Below, piece after piece: positions 51,870 to 59,868 of a stretch of DNA of 64,000 nucleotides. The position numbers and the translations under genes are program-made. Source of the DNA: JACMOY01 sp038322575 (GTDB lineage: Bacteria; Actinomycetota; Actinomycetes; Actinomycetales; Angustibacteraceae); the NCBI GenBank assembly GCA_038322575.1, contig JBBQGB010000003.1, forward strand, positions 40,171 through 104,170, read 5' to 3'. The number at the start of each line of letters is the position of its first letter. The first letter of the stretch is position 1. The notes under the pieces are model-generated. The model was not told the DNA's origin. It saw nothing but the letters and a program-made list of their open reading frames with translations, and did not search any database.

Positions 51870-52979
51870 TCAGATGGCAGCGCCCTCGACGGAGTCGAAG
51901 ACCGCGAAAGCGTTACGTCCGAAGTCTTTGGCCCGGTACATGGCGGAGTCCGCCCGGCCGACCAGCTCGTCGGCATCGACGTGGTCGACCCCGTGGCAGA
52001 ACGTCACGCCCAGGCTTGCCGTCACGGCGAACTCCCGCTCGCCCAGCCGGATTGGTTCGGCCACTGCGGTCAGGATCCGCTGCACCACATCGAGGCCGGC
52101 AACCTCATTCTCAAGATGCTCGAGCAGGACCAGGAACTCATCGCCGCCCCAGCGGACCACGGTGTCGTGGGGCCGCACCACAGCCCTGATCCGTTGTGCC
52201 ACCGCCTGCAGGATGCGGTCGCCCACGTCATGGGTGTAGCGGTCGTTGATGGTCTTGAAGTCGTCGACGTCGATGAAAGCCACCGCCAGCAGTGACCGTC
52301 GCTCAGGGCGGGCTGAGGCGGCGTGCTGAAGCCTCTCGAAGAGCATCGAGCGGTTGCCCACGCCGGTGAGCGAGTCGTGCTTGGCGAGGTGTCTGAGCAG
52401 CCGCTCGGAGGACTCTGCCCGCGAGCGCAGCGTGGCGTGCTCGATGGCCAGGGCGGTCGAGATGGCGAAGGCTTCCAGTGCGTTTCGGGTGGCCTGGCTG
52501 GGCAGGAGACCGTCATGGGGAAGGTCCACTGACAAGATGCCGAGCCGGGACCCGTCCTGGGCGGTCAGCGGCGCGAACAGGGCGTCCTCCGGATGCCAGG
52601 CGTCCTCGGCAGAGTCAGGAACAATATCGGGAACCCAGCTCAGCAGCTCCAGGTTGGCCGCCTCGTTGCTGTGGTCTGCGAACCGGAGCCGGCCCCAGGG
52701 CTCGCTGACTTCGAGGATCTGGTCCCAGACCTCGGCGCTGGACGAGGTGCCGAGGAGCATCGTCCGCGCTTCCTCGTCGCCGGCGACCGAGACCACCTCC
52801 AGCGACCCGTCCGGCCGGGCGATGTTGATGGCGGCCACCCCGAACCCGAGCGCCTGGACAATCGTCTGGGCCAGGAGGTCGAGCATGGCGACCAGATCCT
52901 CGGGGATTGTTGGCTCGCCAAGGCCGGGGGAAGCGGCTCCTGAGGGAGCAGTGTGACCACTGTCCTGATCCTCTGGCAT
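51870..52979 (-). CDS. GAF-GGDEF diguanylate cyclase
   Basis: 369 aa. N-terminal GAF-like sensor (about residues 25-190: LLAQTIVQALGFGVAAINIARPDG, LFAPLTAQDGSRLGILSVDLP), a coiled linker (LRSRAESSERLLRHLAKHD), and a full GGDEF domain: DSLTGVGNRSMLFERL, FIDVDDFKTINDRYTHDVGD, VRWGGDEFLVLL. The I-site RPHD lies five residues before GGDEF, so feedback inhibition by c-di-GMP is expected, in contrast to the island cyclase. No EAL or HD-GYP phosphodiesterase is in the window. Soluble protein; GAF ligand unknown. Confidence 0.92.
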   Translation of the reverse strand: MPEDQDSGHTAPSGAASPGLGEPTIPEDLVAMLDLLAQTIVQALGFGVAAINIARPDGSLEVVSVAGDEEARTMLLGTSSSAEVWDQILEVSEPWGRLRFADHSNEAANLELLSWVPDIVPDSAEDAWHPEDALFAPLTAQDGSRLGILSVDLPHDGLLPSQATRNALEAFAISTALAIEHATLRSRAESSERLLRHLAKHDSLTGVGNRSMLFERLQHAASARPERRSLLAVAFIDVDDFKTINDRYTHDVGDRILQAVAQRIRAVVRPHDTVVRWGGDEFLVLLEHLENEVAGLDVVQRILTAVAEPIRLGEREFAVTASLGVTFCHGVDHVDADELVGRADSAMYRAKDFGRNAFAVFDSVEGAAI

Positions 52980-53153
52980 CTCACTTCCGACCTGTGTCTG
53001 GTTGTCCCCACGCTCATTTTACGATCGCTACCGGGGTCAAGATGACGGGAACCAGAATCTTGACTGTCTACTGCCTCGATGGGCACCATCCATGGACCTT
53101 CACCGGGCCCGAAAGGCTGGTGCACTGCACCGGTGCTGTCCTACCATTTGACG

Positions 53154-53540
53154 ATGATCAGGATGCTTATCCGAATCGGGATTCATCTGCTGGCCAACGC
53201 CACCGGCCTGATCGTGGCCGCATGGATCCTCGAGGGAATGACCATCACAGGCGCAGCCTTCGTCATCGCCGTACTGATCTTCACCGCGGTCGAGGTGGTT
53301 GCCGACCCGCTGGTCACCAAGATCGCCATCACCAGCCTCCCGGCCCTGCGCGGCGGGGTCGCCCTGGTGACCACCTTCCTCGGTCTGCTGATCACCACCT
53401 GGCTCTCCAGTGGTCTGCAGATCGACGGTGCCCGGACCTGGGTGCTGGCCACTCTCGTGGTCTGGCTGGCTGCCCTGCTCGCCGACCTGATCCTTCCGCT
53501 GATCCTGGTGAAGAAGGCGGTGGATCGCAGAAGCGCCTGA
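53154..53540 (+). CDS. Phage-holin-family small membrane protein
   Basis: 128 aa with four hydrophobic segments: IRIGIHLLANATGLIVAAWILEGM, AAFVIAVLIFTAVEVVADPLV, GGVALVTTFLGLLITTWLS and VLATLVVWLAALLADLILPLILV. It resembles actinobacterial phage holin family/DUF4149-like chromosomal proteins, not a prophage gene (no phage genes around). TACCAT at 53142-53147 is six bases before ATG 53154 and there is no ribosome site, so a leaderless message is likely. Function unknown. Confidence 0.7.
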   Translation: MIRMLIRIGIHLLANATGLIVAAWILEGMTITGAAFVIAVLIFTAVEVVADPLVTKIAITSLPALRGGVALVTTFLGLLITTWLSSGLQIDGARTWVLATLVVWLAALLADLILPLILVKKAVDRRSA

Positions 53541-53601
53541 CCTGGTCTGTGGACGGCGAGATCACGGTGGTGGCGACGGCGGAGTGGGGGGAAACCGTCA
53601 C

Positions 53602-53623
53602 TCGAACGTTTGTTCGATAGACT
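53602..53623 (+). promoter_or_regulatory. LexA (SOS) box overlapping a leaderless promoter
   Basis: TCGAACGTTTGTTCGA (53602-53617) is a perfect palindromic match to the actinobacterial SOS box CGAAC-N4-GTTCG. TAGACT (53618-53623) is a -10 element, and the GTG start follows six bases later at 53630. LexA would occlude the promoter. Confidence 0.9.
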
Positions 53624-53629
53624 GACGCG

Positions 53630-53881
53630 GTGACCGAACGTCCCCGCCTGGCCCAGCGTGAGCCCCGGAGTCTGCAGCCTGAGCAGATGGGGCAGCTCAC
53701 CGTGTGCACACCGGCCGTGCCGCAGAGGGTGCAGGCCTGGATCCTGTGGGAGGACGGGGTCGAGGAACGGGTGGAGGCCCAGGCCACCGCCTGGACCAGA
53801 CGCGCGGTCCGGGTGCGGTTCGGGGCGCCGCCTCACCAGCACGATGTGTGGGTGTGGGCAGGCGCGGTCGAGCGGGCCTGA
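53630..53881 (+). CDS. Small SOS-regulated protein of unknown function (83 aa)
   Basis: GTG 53630 lies directly at the expected transcript start. The product has no recognised domain: TERPRLAQREPRSLQPEQMG, then QLTVCTPAVPQRVQAWILWEDGVEERVEAQATAWTRRAVRVRF, ending DVWVWAGAVERA. It looks like a small beta-rich, Trp-rich (four Trp) basic protein that could contact DNA or protein. The LexA box makes DNA-damage induction near certain; the function is open. Followed by a separate gene 62 bases on. Confidence 0.75.
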   Translation: MTERPRLAQREPRSLQPEQMGQLTVCTPAVPQRVQAWILWEDGVEERVEAQATAWTRRAVRVRFGAPPHQHDVWVWAGAVERA

Positions 53882-53943
53882 GAGGTGAGCCCTATGCTCA
53901 CGCCCGGTGTCCAACACGGGCGCCCCTGAAGAAAGGTCCATCC

Positions 53944-54234
53944 ATGTCGTACGGCTCGCCCCCGCCGCCCCCGCCTCCGCCCCCGCCGCCGGCCGCCAGC
54001 TCGCCCCCGCCGCCCAACTATCTGGTCTGGGCGATCCTGGCGACGATCCTCTGCTTCTGGCCTGTGGGTATCGCCGCGATCGTCTTCTCGACCCAGGTCA
54101 ACGGCAAGTGGGCCAGGGGTGACGTGGTGGGTGCTCAGACGTCCTCGCGCAGGGCCAAGAACTTCTCGATCGCCACCGCCGTCATCGGGCTCGTCCTGGG
54201 CATCGGCGTCGTCGCACTGAGGTTGGGCAGCTGA
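53944..54234 (+). CDS. Proline-rich two-span membrane protein (CD225/dispanin-like)
   Basis: 96 aa. The N-terminus is a run of eleven prolines and further PP repeats, then NYLVWAILATILCFWPVGIAAIVFS, a hydrophilic QVNGKWARGDVVGAQTSSRRAKNF and a second span SIATAVIGLVLGIGVVAL. This is the CD225/dispanin plan (intramembrane helix, basic loop with Ser/Arg, C-terminal helix) common in actinomycetes. AAAGG precedes ATG 53944. A strong terminator follows. Function unknown. Confidence 0.75.
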   Translation: MSYGSPPPPPPPPPPPAASSPPPPNYLVWAILATILCFWPVGIAAIVFSTQVNGKWARGDVVGAQTSSRRAKNFSIATAVIGLVLGIGVVALRLGS

Positions 54235-54257
54235 GAGCGGGTCAGTGAGCTGAGCCC

Positions 54258-54298
54258 GGTTCCGGGGCGCTGCCCTGTTCTGGCAGCGCCCCGGAACC
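54258..54298 (+). terminator. Strong 17-bp terminator hairpin
   Basis: GGTTCCGGGGCGCTGCC, a 7-base loop CTGTTCT, and GGCAGCGCCCCGGAACC form a perfect stem. It lies 24 bases after the dispanin-like gene and before the nif3-led operon. There is no U-run, which is usual in actinomycetes. Confidence 0.8.
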
Positions 54299-54339
54299 AG
54301 AGGCTATATTTGCAGGCCACAGTCCCCACGGAGGTCCAT

Positions 54340-55194
54340 GTGAGCCCCCTTCCGCTGCGCGAGGTGGTCGCCGCGCTCGAGCGGTTGTACCCGCCGCATA
54401 CCGCCTCGTCCTGGGATCGGGTGGGGCTGGTCAGCGGTGACCCGGGCCAGCCGGTGTCGCTGGTGCACTTCGCCGTTGATCCCACCCTTGCGGTGATCGA
54501 CGAGGCCCGGATGGCCGGCGCCGACCTGCTGGTGACCCACCATCCGCTGCTGCTGCGCGGGGTGCACGCCGTGGCCACGACCAGCGCCAAGGGCGCCTCG
54601 GTGACCGCCCTGATCGTCAGCCAGATCGCCCTGTATGCCGCCCACACCAACGCCGATGTCGCCTCACCCGGGGTCTGTGACGCGCTCGCCAGTGCCTGTG
54701 CCCTGACCGGTGTCGGACCCCTGGAGGTGGTCGAGGGCGTGGGCCATGGCCGGGTCGGATCGCTGGCCGCTCCGTTGAGCCTTCACGAGTTCGTGCAACG
54801 CCTGAGCGCGGTCCTGCCGGCCGCGCCCGGCGGGATCCGGGTGGCTGGGCCGGCCGATGCCCTTGTCTCCCGGGTGGCTGTGGTCGGCGGTGCGGGCGAC
54901 GACTTCTTCGGGGCTGTCAGGGCAAGCGGGGCCGACGTCTATGTCACCGCGGACCTTCGTCATCACCCGGTGCTCGAGGCCCGCGAAGAGGCCCGAGGGG
55001 GCACGCCGTACCTTGTGGATGCCGGGCACTGGGCGACCGAGTGGCTGTGGCTGGAGAGCGCTCGTTCGGAGTTGCTGCGCGAGCTGGCCGGGCGAGGTAC
55101 TAGTTTGAACACTCACATCAGCACACTGCGCACGGACCCGTGGGACTTCGTCATCGGAGCCGCCACGAGCCTTAACCCCGGAGGTACGCCCTGA
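54340..55194 (+). CDS. Nif3-like dinuclear metal center protein
   Basis: 284 aa from GTG 54340 (GGAGG five bases upstream). NIF3/GTP cyclohydrolase I type 2-like family: SSWDRVGLVSGDPGQPV, metal ligands in LLVTHHPLLLRGV, YAAHTNADVASPGV, and C-terminal SGADVYVTADLRHHPVLEA and YLVDAGHWATEW. Forms hexameric toroids with two metals per subunit in known structures; its reaction is not established. The CTGA overlap with the zinc-ribbon gene shows a conserved operon. Confidence 0.92.
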   Translation: MSPLPLREVVAALERLYPPHTASSWDRVGLVSGDPGQPVSLVHFAVDPTLAVIDEARMAGADLLVTHHPLLLRGVHAVATTSAKGASVTALIVSQIALYAAHTNADVASPGVCDALASACALTGVGPLEVVEGVGHGRVGSLAAPLSLHEFVQRLSAVLPAAPGGIRVAGPADALVSRVAVVGGAGDDFFGAVRASGADVYVTADLRHHPVLEAREEARGGTPYLVDAGHWATEWLWLESARSELLRELAGRGTSLNTHISTLRTDPWDFVIGAATSLNPGGTP

Positions 55195-55931
55195 AAGCCG
55201 ACACGAGCCGTCAGTGGCGTCTGCTGGACCTGCAGGCGCTGGACACCCGCTGTGACCAGATTGAGCACCGCAGGGTCACACTGCCCGAGCTTGCCGAGCT
55301 GCGCGTCCTGGATGCCGAGCTCTCCGAGGTGAACGATGACCTGGTCCGGGCCAGGACGGCCCTGAACGACGTTCAGCGTGAGATCACCAAGGCCGATACC
55401 GACGTCCAGCTGGTGCGTGACCGCAGCACCCGCAACCAGACCCGGATGGATGCCGGACAGGGGACAGCCAAGGACCTGCAGGCCTTGCAGCACGAGCTTG
55501 GCTCCCTCACCCGACGTCAGGCGGCGCTCGAGGACATCGAGCTCGAGGTGATGGAGCGGGCTGAGGGCCTGGCCGGCGACGTCAGCCGGCTGGAGGCGAC
55601 CAGCGCCGAGATGACCGCGAGGGCTGACGCGCTGAGGGAGGTGCGTGACAAGAGCCTTGCCGAGCTGGACGCAGAGGTCGCTCAGATCGTTCGCGCCCGG
55701 GCCGATATCGTCGCCGGCGTGGGTGAGGACCTGCTGGCCCTCTACGAGAAGATCCGCTCCTCCAGCAACGGCATCGGGGCAGCGATGCTCCGTAAACGCC
55801 GCTGTGAGGGGTGCAACCTGGAGCTCAACCAGGGGGAGATCAACCGGTTCACGGCTGCCGAGGAGGACGAGGTGCTCCGCTGTGAGGAGTGTCGCCGCAT
55901 CCTGATCCGTACCTCCGAGTCCGGCATCTGA
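55191..55931 (+). CDS. C4-type zinc ribbon coiled-coil protein (CT398-like), CTG start
   Basis: 246 aa. The family-conserved start (LKADTSRQWRLLDLQALDTRCDQIEHRR) needs a CTG at 55191: GGAGG lies six bases before it, and CTG overlaps the Nif3 stop (CTGA). An ATG at 55329 would drop 46 conserved residues. Residues 10-170 are a long antiparallel coiled coil; the C-terminus has a zinc ribbon, CEGCNLEL...CEECRRIL. Related proteins interact with secretion or flagellar factors in chlamydia; here it is a conserved actinobacterial protein between nif3 and the RNase H gene. Confidence 0.9.
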   Translation: MKADTSRQWRLLDLQALDTRCDQIEHRRVTLPELAELRVLDAELSEVNDDLVRARTALNDVQREITKADTDVQLVRDRSTRNQTRMDAGQGTAKDLQALQHELGSLTRRQAALEDIELEVMERAEGLAGDVSRLEATSAEMTARADALREVRDKSLAELDAEVAQIVRARADIVAGVGEDLLALYEKIRSSSNGIGAAMLRKRRCEGCNLELNQGEINRFTAAEEDEVLRCEECRRILIRTSESGI

Positions 55932-55940
55932 GGCATCGGC

Positions 55941-57065
55941 GTGGGCGGACGCAGACTCGTCGTCGAGGCTGATGGCGGATCACGCGGCAATCCGGGCAAT
56001 GCCGGCTATGGCGCGCTGGTGCGCGATGCCGTCTCCGGTGAGGTGATCGCCGAGCGGGCCGAGTCGGTCGGGATCGCCAGCAACAACGTCGCGGAGTACT
56101 CCGGCCTGGTTGCCGGGCTGAGAGCCGCGTTCGACATCGACCCCGCCGCTGCGGTGACCGTCCGGCTGGACTCCAAGCTCCTCGTCGAGCAGATGAACGG
56201 CCGGTGGAAGATCAAGTCGCCCGACCTGCGCCGCCTGGCGATCGAGGCGCGCGATGTGGTGGCCGAGCTCAACGCAGCCGGGGGATCGGTGACCTACACC
56301 TGGGTCCCGCGGGCCGAGAACTCCGCTGCCGACGCCCTGGCCAACTCGGCCATGGACGGCGAGTCGGTCAGCTGGACCCGGGCGCCCGACCCGGACGTCG
56401 CCGCCGATATCGCCGCGGACGTGGTGTCCGCACCGGCCGACCTTGGGGCGCCGACCAGGATCGTGCTGGTGCGTCACGGCGTCACCGACTTCACCGTGGC
56501 GGGCAAGCTGGACGGGCGTGGCGGGCCCGACCCCTCGCTGAACGCCGAGGGTCTGCGCCAGGCCCGGGCCGCTGCCGCCGGGGTTCGGTCCTTCCTCGGT
56601 GAGGTGCCGGCCTCCGTGATCACCTCGAGCCTGAGCCGGGCCATCCAGACCGGTGGCGCGATCGCGGACCAGCTTGGCGTCAGCGCCGAGGTCGACGCGG
56701 GCTGGGACGAGCAGAACTTCGGTGACTGGGACGACCAGAGCATGAGCTACCTGGCCGAGCGGCATCCGGAGGAGCTCCTGCGGTTTCGCAACGACCCGGC
56801 CTACTCCCGGCCGGGCGGTGAGGCTCACAGCGAGCTCCGGGCGCGGGTGCTGGCAGCGTTCGAGCGGGCCCGGGCAGCCGGGGGCACTGTGGTGGTCGCC
56901 ACTCATCACGTGCCGATCATCACGGTGCTGGCGCATGTGCTGGGCATCCCGCACGAGCGGTTCTGGCGGCTGGCCACCTCCCCGGCGTCACTGACCTGCC
57001 TCGAGGTCTGGGCAGATGGCGGCACCTCCGTCGCGTTCGTCAACGACACGAGCCACCTGCACTGA
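55941..57065 (+). CDS. Bifunctional RNase HI / acid phosphatase (CobC-like)
   Basis: 374 aa, GTG 55941. The N-terminal RNase HI domain (1-140) has EADGGSRGNPGNAGYGAL, SNNVAEYSGLVAGL, RLDSKLLVEQM and WVPRAENSAADALAN with the DEDD residues. The C-terminal histidine phosphatase (170-374) has RIVLVRHGVTDFT, SSLSRAIQTGGAIA, DEQNFGDWD and VVVATHHVP. The same fusion (Rv2228c-type) removes RNA from DNA hybrids and dephosphorylates alpha-ribazole phosphate or similar. The gap to the zinc-ribbon gene is nine bases. Strong family match. Confidence 0.95.
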   Translation: MGGRRLVVEADGGSRGNPGNAGYGALVRDAVSGEVIAERAESVGIASNNVAEYSGLVAGLRAAFDIDPAAAVTVRLDSKLLVEQMNGRWKIKSPDLRRLAIEARDVVAELNAAGGSVTYTWVPRAENSAADALANSAMDGESVSWTRAPDPDVAADIAADVVSAPADLGAPTRIVLVRHGVTDFTVAGKLDGRGGPDPSLNAEGLRQARAAAAGVRSFLGEVPASVITSSLSRAIQTGGAIADQLGVSAEVDAGWDEQNFGDWDDQSMSYLAERHPEELLRFRNDPAYSRPGGEAHSELRARVLAAFERARAAGGTVVVATHHVPIITVLAHVLGIPHERFWRLATSPASLTCLEVWADGGTSVAFVNDTSHLH

Positions 57066-57129
57066 GCGGGTTCGTCCACCATCAGAGCCACCCGGGCCGG
57101 CCGGCCTCCGACTGTGGAATCCTTGTCCC

Positions 57130-57573
57130 ATGAGCGACAACCGCGGCCAAGGGTCAGCCAAGAGCTATGCCGGGGACATCAGTCCGTCGGAGGCGTATGT
57201 CGGGCTGAAGGCGGATGCCAACGCCGTGCTTGTCGACGTGCGGACCACCGCCGAGTGGAGCTACGTCGGGACACCAGACCTGGACCAGATCGGCAGGAGG
57301 GTCATCTTCCTTGAATGGCAACGCTATCCGGACGGCACGCGCAACGACCAGTTCATCGAGCAGCTGCGGGAAGCCGGCGTACAAGGCAGTGTCCCGGTCT
57401 ACTTCCTGTGCCGCTCGGGCGTGCGATCGGCGGCGGCCGCGACGGCCGCGACGGCCGCGGGGCTCGGGCCGGCATTCAACATCTCGGATGGCTTCGAGGG
57501 CCAGCTGGGGCGTGACGGCCACCGGGCGCTCAGCGGTTGGAAGGCCGCCGGTCTGCCCTGGAGACAGGGATGA
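57130..57573 (+). CDS. Rhodanese-like sulfurtransferase
   Basis: 147 aa from ATG 57130. Rhodanese domain: SYAGDISPSEAYVGLKADANAVLVDVRTTAEW, FLEWQRYPDGTRND, active-site loop YFLCRSGVRSAAAA (Cys nucleophile with CxxxxRS) and NISDGFEG. Such small rhodaneses transfer sulfane sulfur. Its stop overlaps the metZ start (ATGA), so it probably supports sulfur delivery or sulfide handling for homocysteine synthesis. Confidence 0.93.
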   Translation: MSDNRGQGSAKSYAGDISPSEAYVGLKADANAVLVDVRTTAEWSYVGTPDLDQIGRRVIFLEWQRYPDGTRNDQFIEQLREAGVQGSVPVYFLCRSGVRSAAAATAATAAGLGPAFNISDGFEGQLGRDGHRALSGWKAAGLPWRQG

Positions 57574-58739
57574 GCGACCTGCGTCCGGACACCCTGGCGG
57601 TGCGCGGCGGGCTGGCCCGCAGCGGATTTGACGAGACCTCCGAGGCGTTGTTCCTGACCTCGGGCTACGTCTACTCCTCGGCCCAGGAGGCGGAGGCTGC
57701 CTTCAAAGACGAGATCGACCGCTTCGTCTACTCGCGTTATGGCAACCCCACGGTGGCGATGTTCCAGGAACGGATGCGCCTGCTCGAGGGCGCACAAGCG
57801 TGCTTCGCCACGGCCACCGGGATGTCTGCCGTCTTTGTCGCGCTGGCCGCGCTGCTGGGCAAGGGCGACCGGGTGGTCAGCGCCCGCGGCCTGTTCGGCT
57901 CCTGTCACGTGATCCTTGACGAGATCCTGCCGAGGTGGGGCGTGCAGACCGTGTTCGTCGACGGGAGCGACCTCGACCAGTGGCGCGACGCGCTGGCTGA
58001 GCCCGCCACTGCGGTGTTCTTCGAGTCGCCCAGCAACCCCATGCAGGAGCTCGTCGACATCGCCGCGGTGTGCGACCTCGCCCATCGCGCGGGGGCCAAG
58101 GTCGTGGTCGACAACGTGTTCGGCACGCCCGTGTTCTCCAAGCCGCTCGAGCATGGTGCGGACGTCATCGTCTACTCGGCGACCAAGCACATCGACGGAC
58201 AGGGCCGGACGCTGGGCGGCGCGATCCTGGGGACCTCCGACTTCATCAACGGCCCGGTCAAGAACCTGATGCGCCATATCGGGCCGTCGATGTCGCCGTT
58301 CAATGCCTGGGTGCTGCTCAAGGGCCTGGAGACCCTCTCGCTGAGGGTCGGGCGGATGTCCGCCTCGGCGCTGGAGCTGGCCACCGTGCTGCAGGCCCAC
58401 CCGAAGGTCTCACGAGTGATCTTCCCGTGGCTCGAGTCGCACCCGCAGCACGAGCTCGCCAGGCGGCAGATGTATGGCGGCGGGACCGTGGTCACCTTTG
58501 AGCTGGTCGGTGGCAAGGACGAGGCGTTCGCGGTGATGAACGCCCTGCAGATCGTTGACATCTCGAACAACCTGGGCGACGCCAAGTCGATGATCACCCA
58601 CCCGGCCACCACCACGCACCGGCGCCTCGGCGAGCAGGGCCGCCTGGCCGTGGGCATCACGGACGGCGTGCTGCGCGTCTCGGTCGGTCTGGAAGACATC
58701 CGCGACCTCATCGAGGACTTCCGGCAGGCTCTCGGCTGA
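57570..58739 (+). CDS. metZ: O-succinylhomoserine sulfhydrylase (PLP-dependent)
   Basis: 389 aa cystathionine-gamma-synthase-family enzyme; makes homocysteine from O-succinyl(or acetyl)homoserine and sulfide. ATG 57570 follows GGAG and overlaps the rhodanese stop. PLP motifs: YSRYGNPTVAMFQERMRLLEGA, ATGMSAVFVALAALL, VVVDNVFGTPV and Schiff-base Lys about 206 in YSATKHIDGQGR, with C-terminal THPATTTHRRL. The rhodanese-metZ pair is conserved in actinomycetes. Acyl-group preference is not readable. Confidence 0.95.
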   Translation: MSDLRPDTLAVRGGLARSGFDETSEALFLTSGYVYSSAQEAEAAFKDEIDRFVYSRYGNPTVAMFQERMRLLEGAQACFATATGMSAVFVALAALLGKGDRVVSARGLFGSCHVILDEILPRWGVQTVFVDGSDLDQWRDALAEPATAVFFESPSNPMQELVDIAAVCDLAHRAGAKVVVDNVFGTPVFSKPLEHGADVIVYSATKHIDGQGRTLGGAILGTSDFINGPVKNLMRHIGPSMSPFNAWVLLKGLETLSLRVGRMSASALELATVLQAHPKVSRVIFPWLESHPQHELARRQMYGGGTVVTFELVGGKDEAFAVMNALQIVDISNNLGDAKSMITHPATTTHRRLGEQGRLAVGITDGVLRVSVGLEDIRDLIEDFRQALG

Positions 58740-59060
58740 GCGCGCCGGCCCCGGCGTCCGCGCGCGAGGTCCTCAGGTGAGCGACAGGGCCAGCGTCGCG
58801 GCTAGGGTTGCCGTGGTGGCGCAGAGCGCGCCCTGCCAGGTGAATCGCCAGAGGGAGATCGTGACTCCTGCCCGCCGGCAGCGTTCGCGCCACGGGATCG
58901 TGGCCACGACGCCCAGATCGTCAGGAGCGGCCCACGTCGACGCCAATCAGCAGGGCCATCAGCCGGTGCGGGTCGGTGTCGGTGACCGACTCGAGGGCAA
59001 GGTAGGCCGGCAGGTTGACCCGGATCGCGAGCTCGGCAAGCAGGGCTGCGGGGCCGGCGG
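58740..59060. other. 321-base gap with one doubtful small minus-strand frame
   Basis: A minus-strand frame from GTG 59088 to 58921 encodes 55 aa (VDPGYEVSLTAGPAALLAEL...YLALESVTDTDPHRLMALLIG) and overlaps the yaaA 3' end by 28 bases. A second frame just beyond ends GALCATTATLAATLALSLT near 58775. They could be pieces of one decayed small membrane protein. No firm gene is claimed. Confidence 0.3.
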
Positions 59061-59807
59061 TCAGCGAGACCTCGTATCCAGGATCCACGGCCGTCCCGGG
59101 CGCAGCGGCGGGTTGAGGTTCGTCTCGAAGCGCCGGGCCAGGATCTGCTGCAGGCCCGTGGCGGTCCCGGAATCGACTCCTTCCTCGCACAGGTGCCGGG
59201 CCACCAGCCCGCGGGTGTGCTTGGCCATGTGGGTGGCTCCGGGGACCCGGATCTGGACCCATCGGGCGGCCAGGTCGCCTTCCGGGCCCCAGGCTGCGGC
59301 ATACGTGCTGGACCGGCAGTCGACGATCACCCCGCGGCCGGCTGCGGTGGGCAGCACGGCGGCCAGCGGCGTGCGCCAGAGCGCGGCCAGCGGACCGAGC
59401 TCGCCGAGGTTCACGCTCATCGACAGGCGGTAGGGGGGAATCTTGTCAGCCGGGCGCAGCGCGCCGTACAGGGCCGAGATGACGACCAGCCAGCGGTTGG
59501 CCCGGCGACGGGCAGCCGGGTCGATCGAGGGCAGGTCCAGGGCGTCATACAGGACACCGCTGTAGAGGTCAGACACCCGGACCGCCGGCGCCGCGTCCAG
59601 CCGGACATTGTGCGCGATGTCTGCCCGGAGGTTGGCGCTGACTCCGAGCAGGGCCGGGGCATCCGGGTGTGCGCTGACCCGGGCCAGCTCCCGGGCCACG
59701 GCGTTGCGGGTGGCGGCGAGCTCGGGGAAGGAGACCAGTGCCGGGTTGGCCGCCTTGCCCCGCGCACGCCCGGTCTTGGTCTCCGAGGGTGGAAGCAGGA
59801 TCAGCAC
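59061..59807 (-). CDS. yaaA: YaaA family peroxide stress protein
   Basis: 248 aa. Family motifs: LILLPPSETKTGRARGK, VSDLYSGVLYDALDLPSI, WLVVISALYGALRPADKIPPYRLSM, VIVDCRSSTYAAAW and GATHMAKHTRGLVARHLCEEG. E. coli YaaA binds DNA and lowers free iron during peroxide stress. The start GTG 59807 is six bases from TACCCT (minus strand 59819-59814), so it is leaderless. Divergent from the RNB gene. Confidence 0.93.
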   Translation of the reverse strand: MLILLPPSETKTGRARGKAANPALVSFPELAATRNAVARELARVSAHPDAPALLGVSANLRADIAHNVRLDAAPAVRVSDLYSGVLYDALDLPSIDPAARRRANRWLVVISALYGALRPADKIPPYRLSMSVNLGELGPLAALWRTPLAAVLPTAAGRGVIVDCRSSTYAAAWGPEGDLAARWVQIRVPGATHMAKHTRGLVARHLCEEGVDSGTATGLQQILARRFETNLNPPLRPGRPWILDTRSR

Positions 59808-59813
59808 CCATTG

Positions 59814-59862
59814 AGGGTAGGCGCGACTGACGTGGGCCTCGCGTCGAGGTTCTGGCTAGGGT
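59814..59862. promoter_or_regulatory. Divergent leaderless -10 elements for yaaA and the RNB gene
   Basis: Minus strand TACCCT at 59814-59819 is six bases before the yaaA GTG; plus strand TAGGGT at 59857-59862 is six bases before ATG 59869. Neither gene has a ribosome site. Both fit TANNNT-N6-start, the leaderless signature of actinobacteria. Confidence 0.7.
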
Positions 59863-59868
59863 GACGTC

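Noticed and set aside
53154..53540. Prophage indicated by the holin-family protein
   Set aside because: No capsid, tail, lysin or phage integrase genes nearby; this holin-like family is common on actinobacterial chromosomes.
55329..55931. ATG 55329 as the start of the zinc-ribbon protein
   Set aside because: It would remove conserved coiled-coil residues and leave 134 bases unassigned despite a strong ribosome site at CTG 55191.
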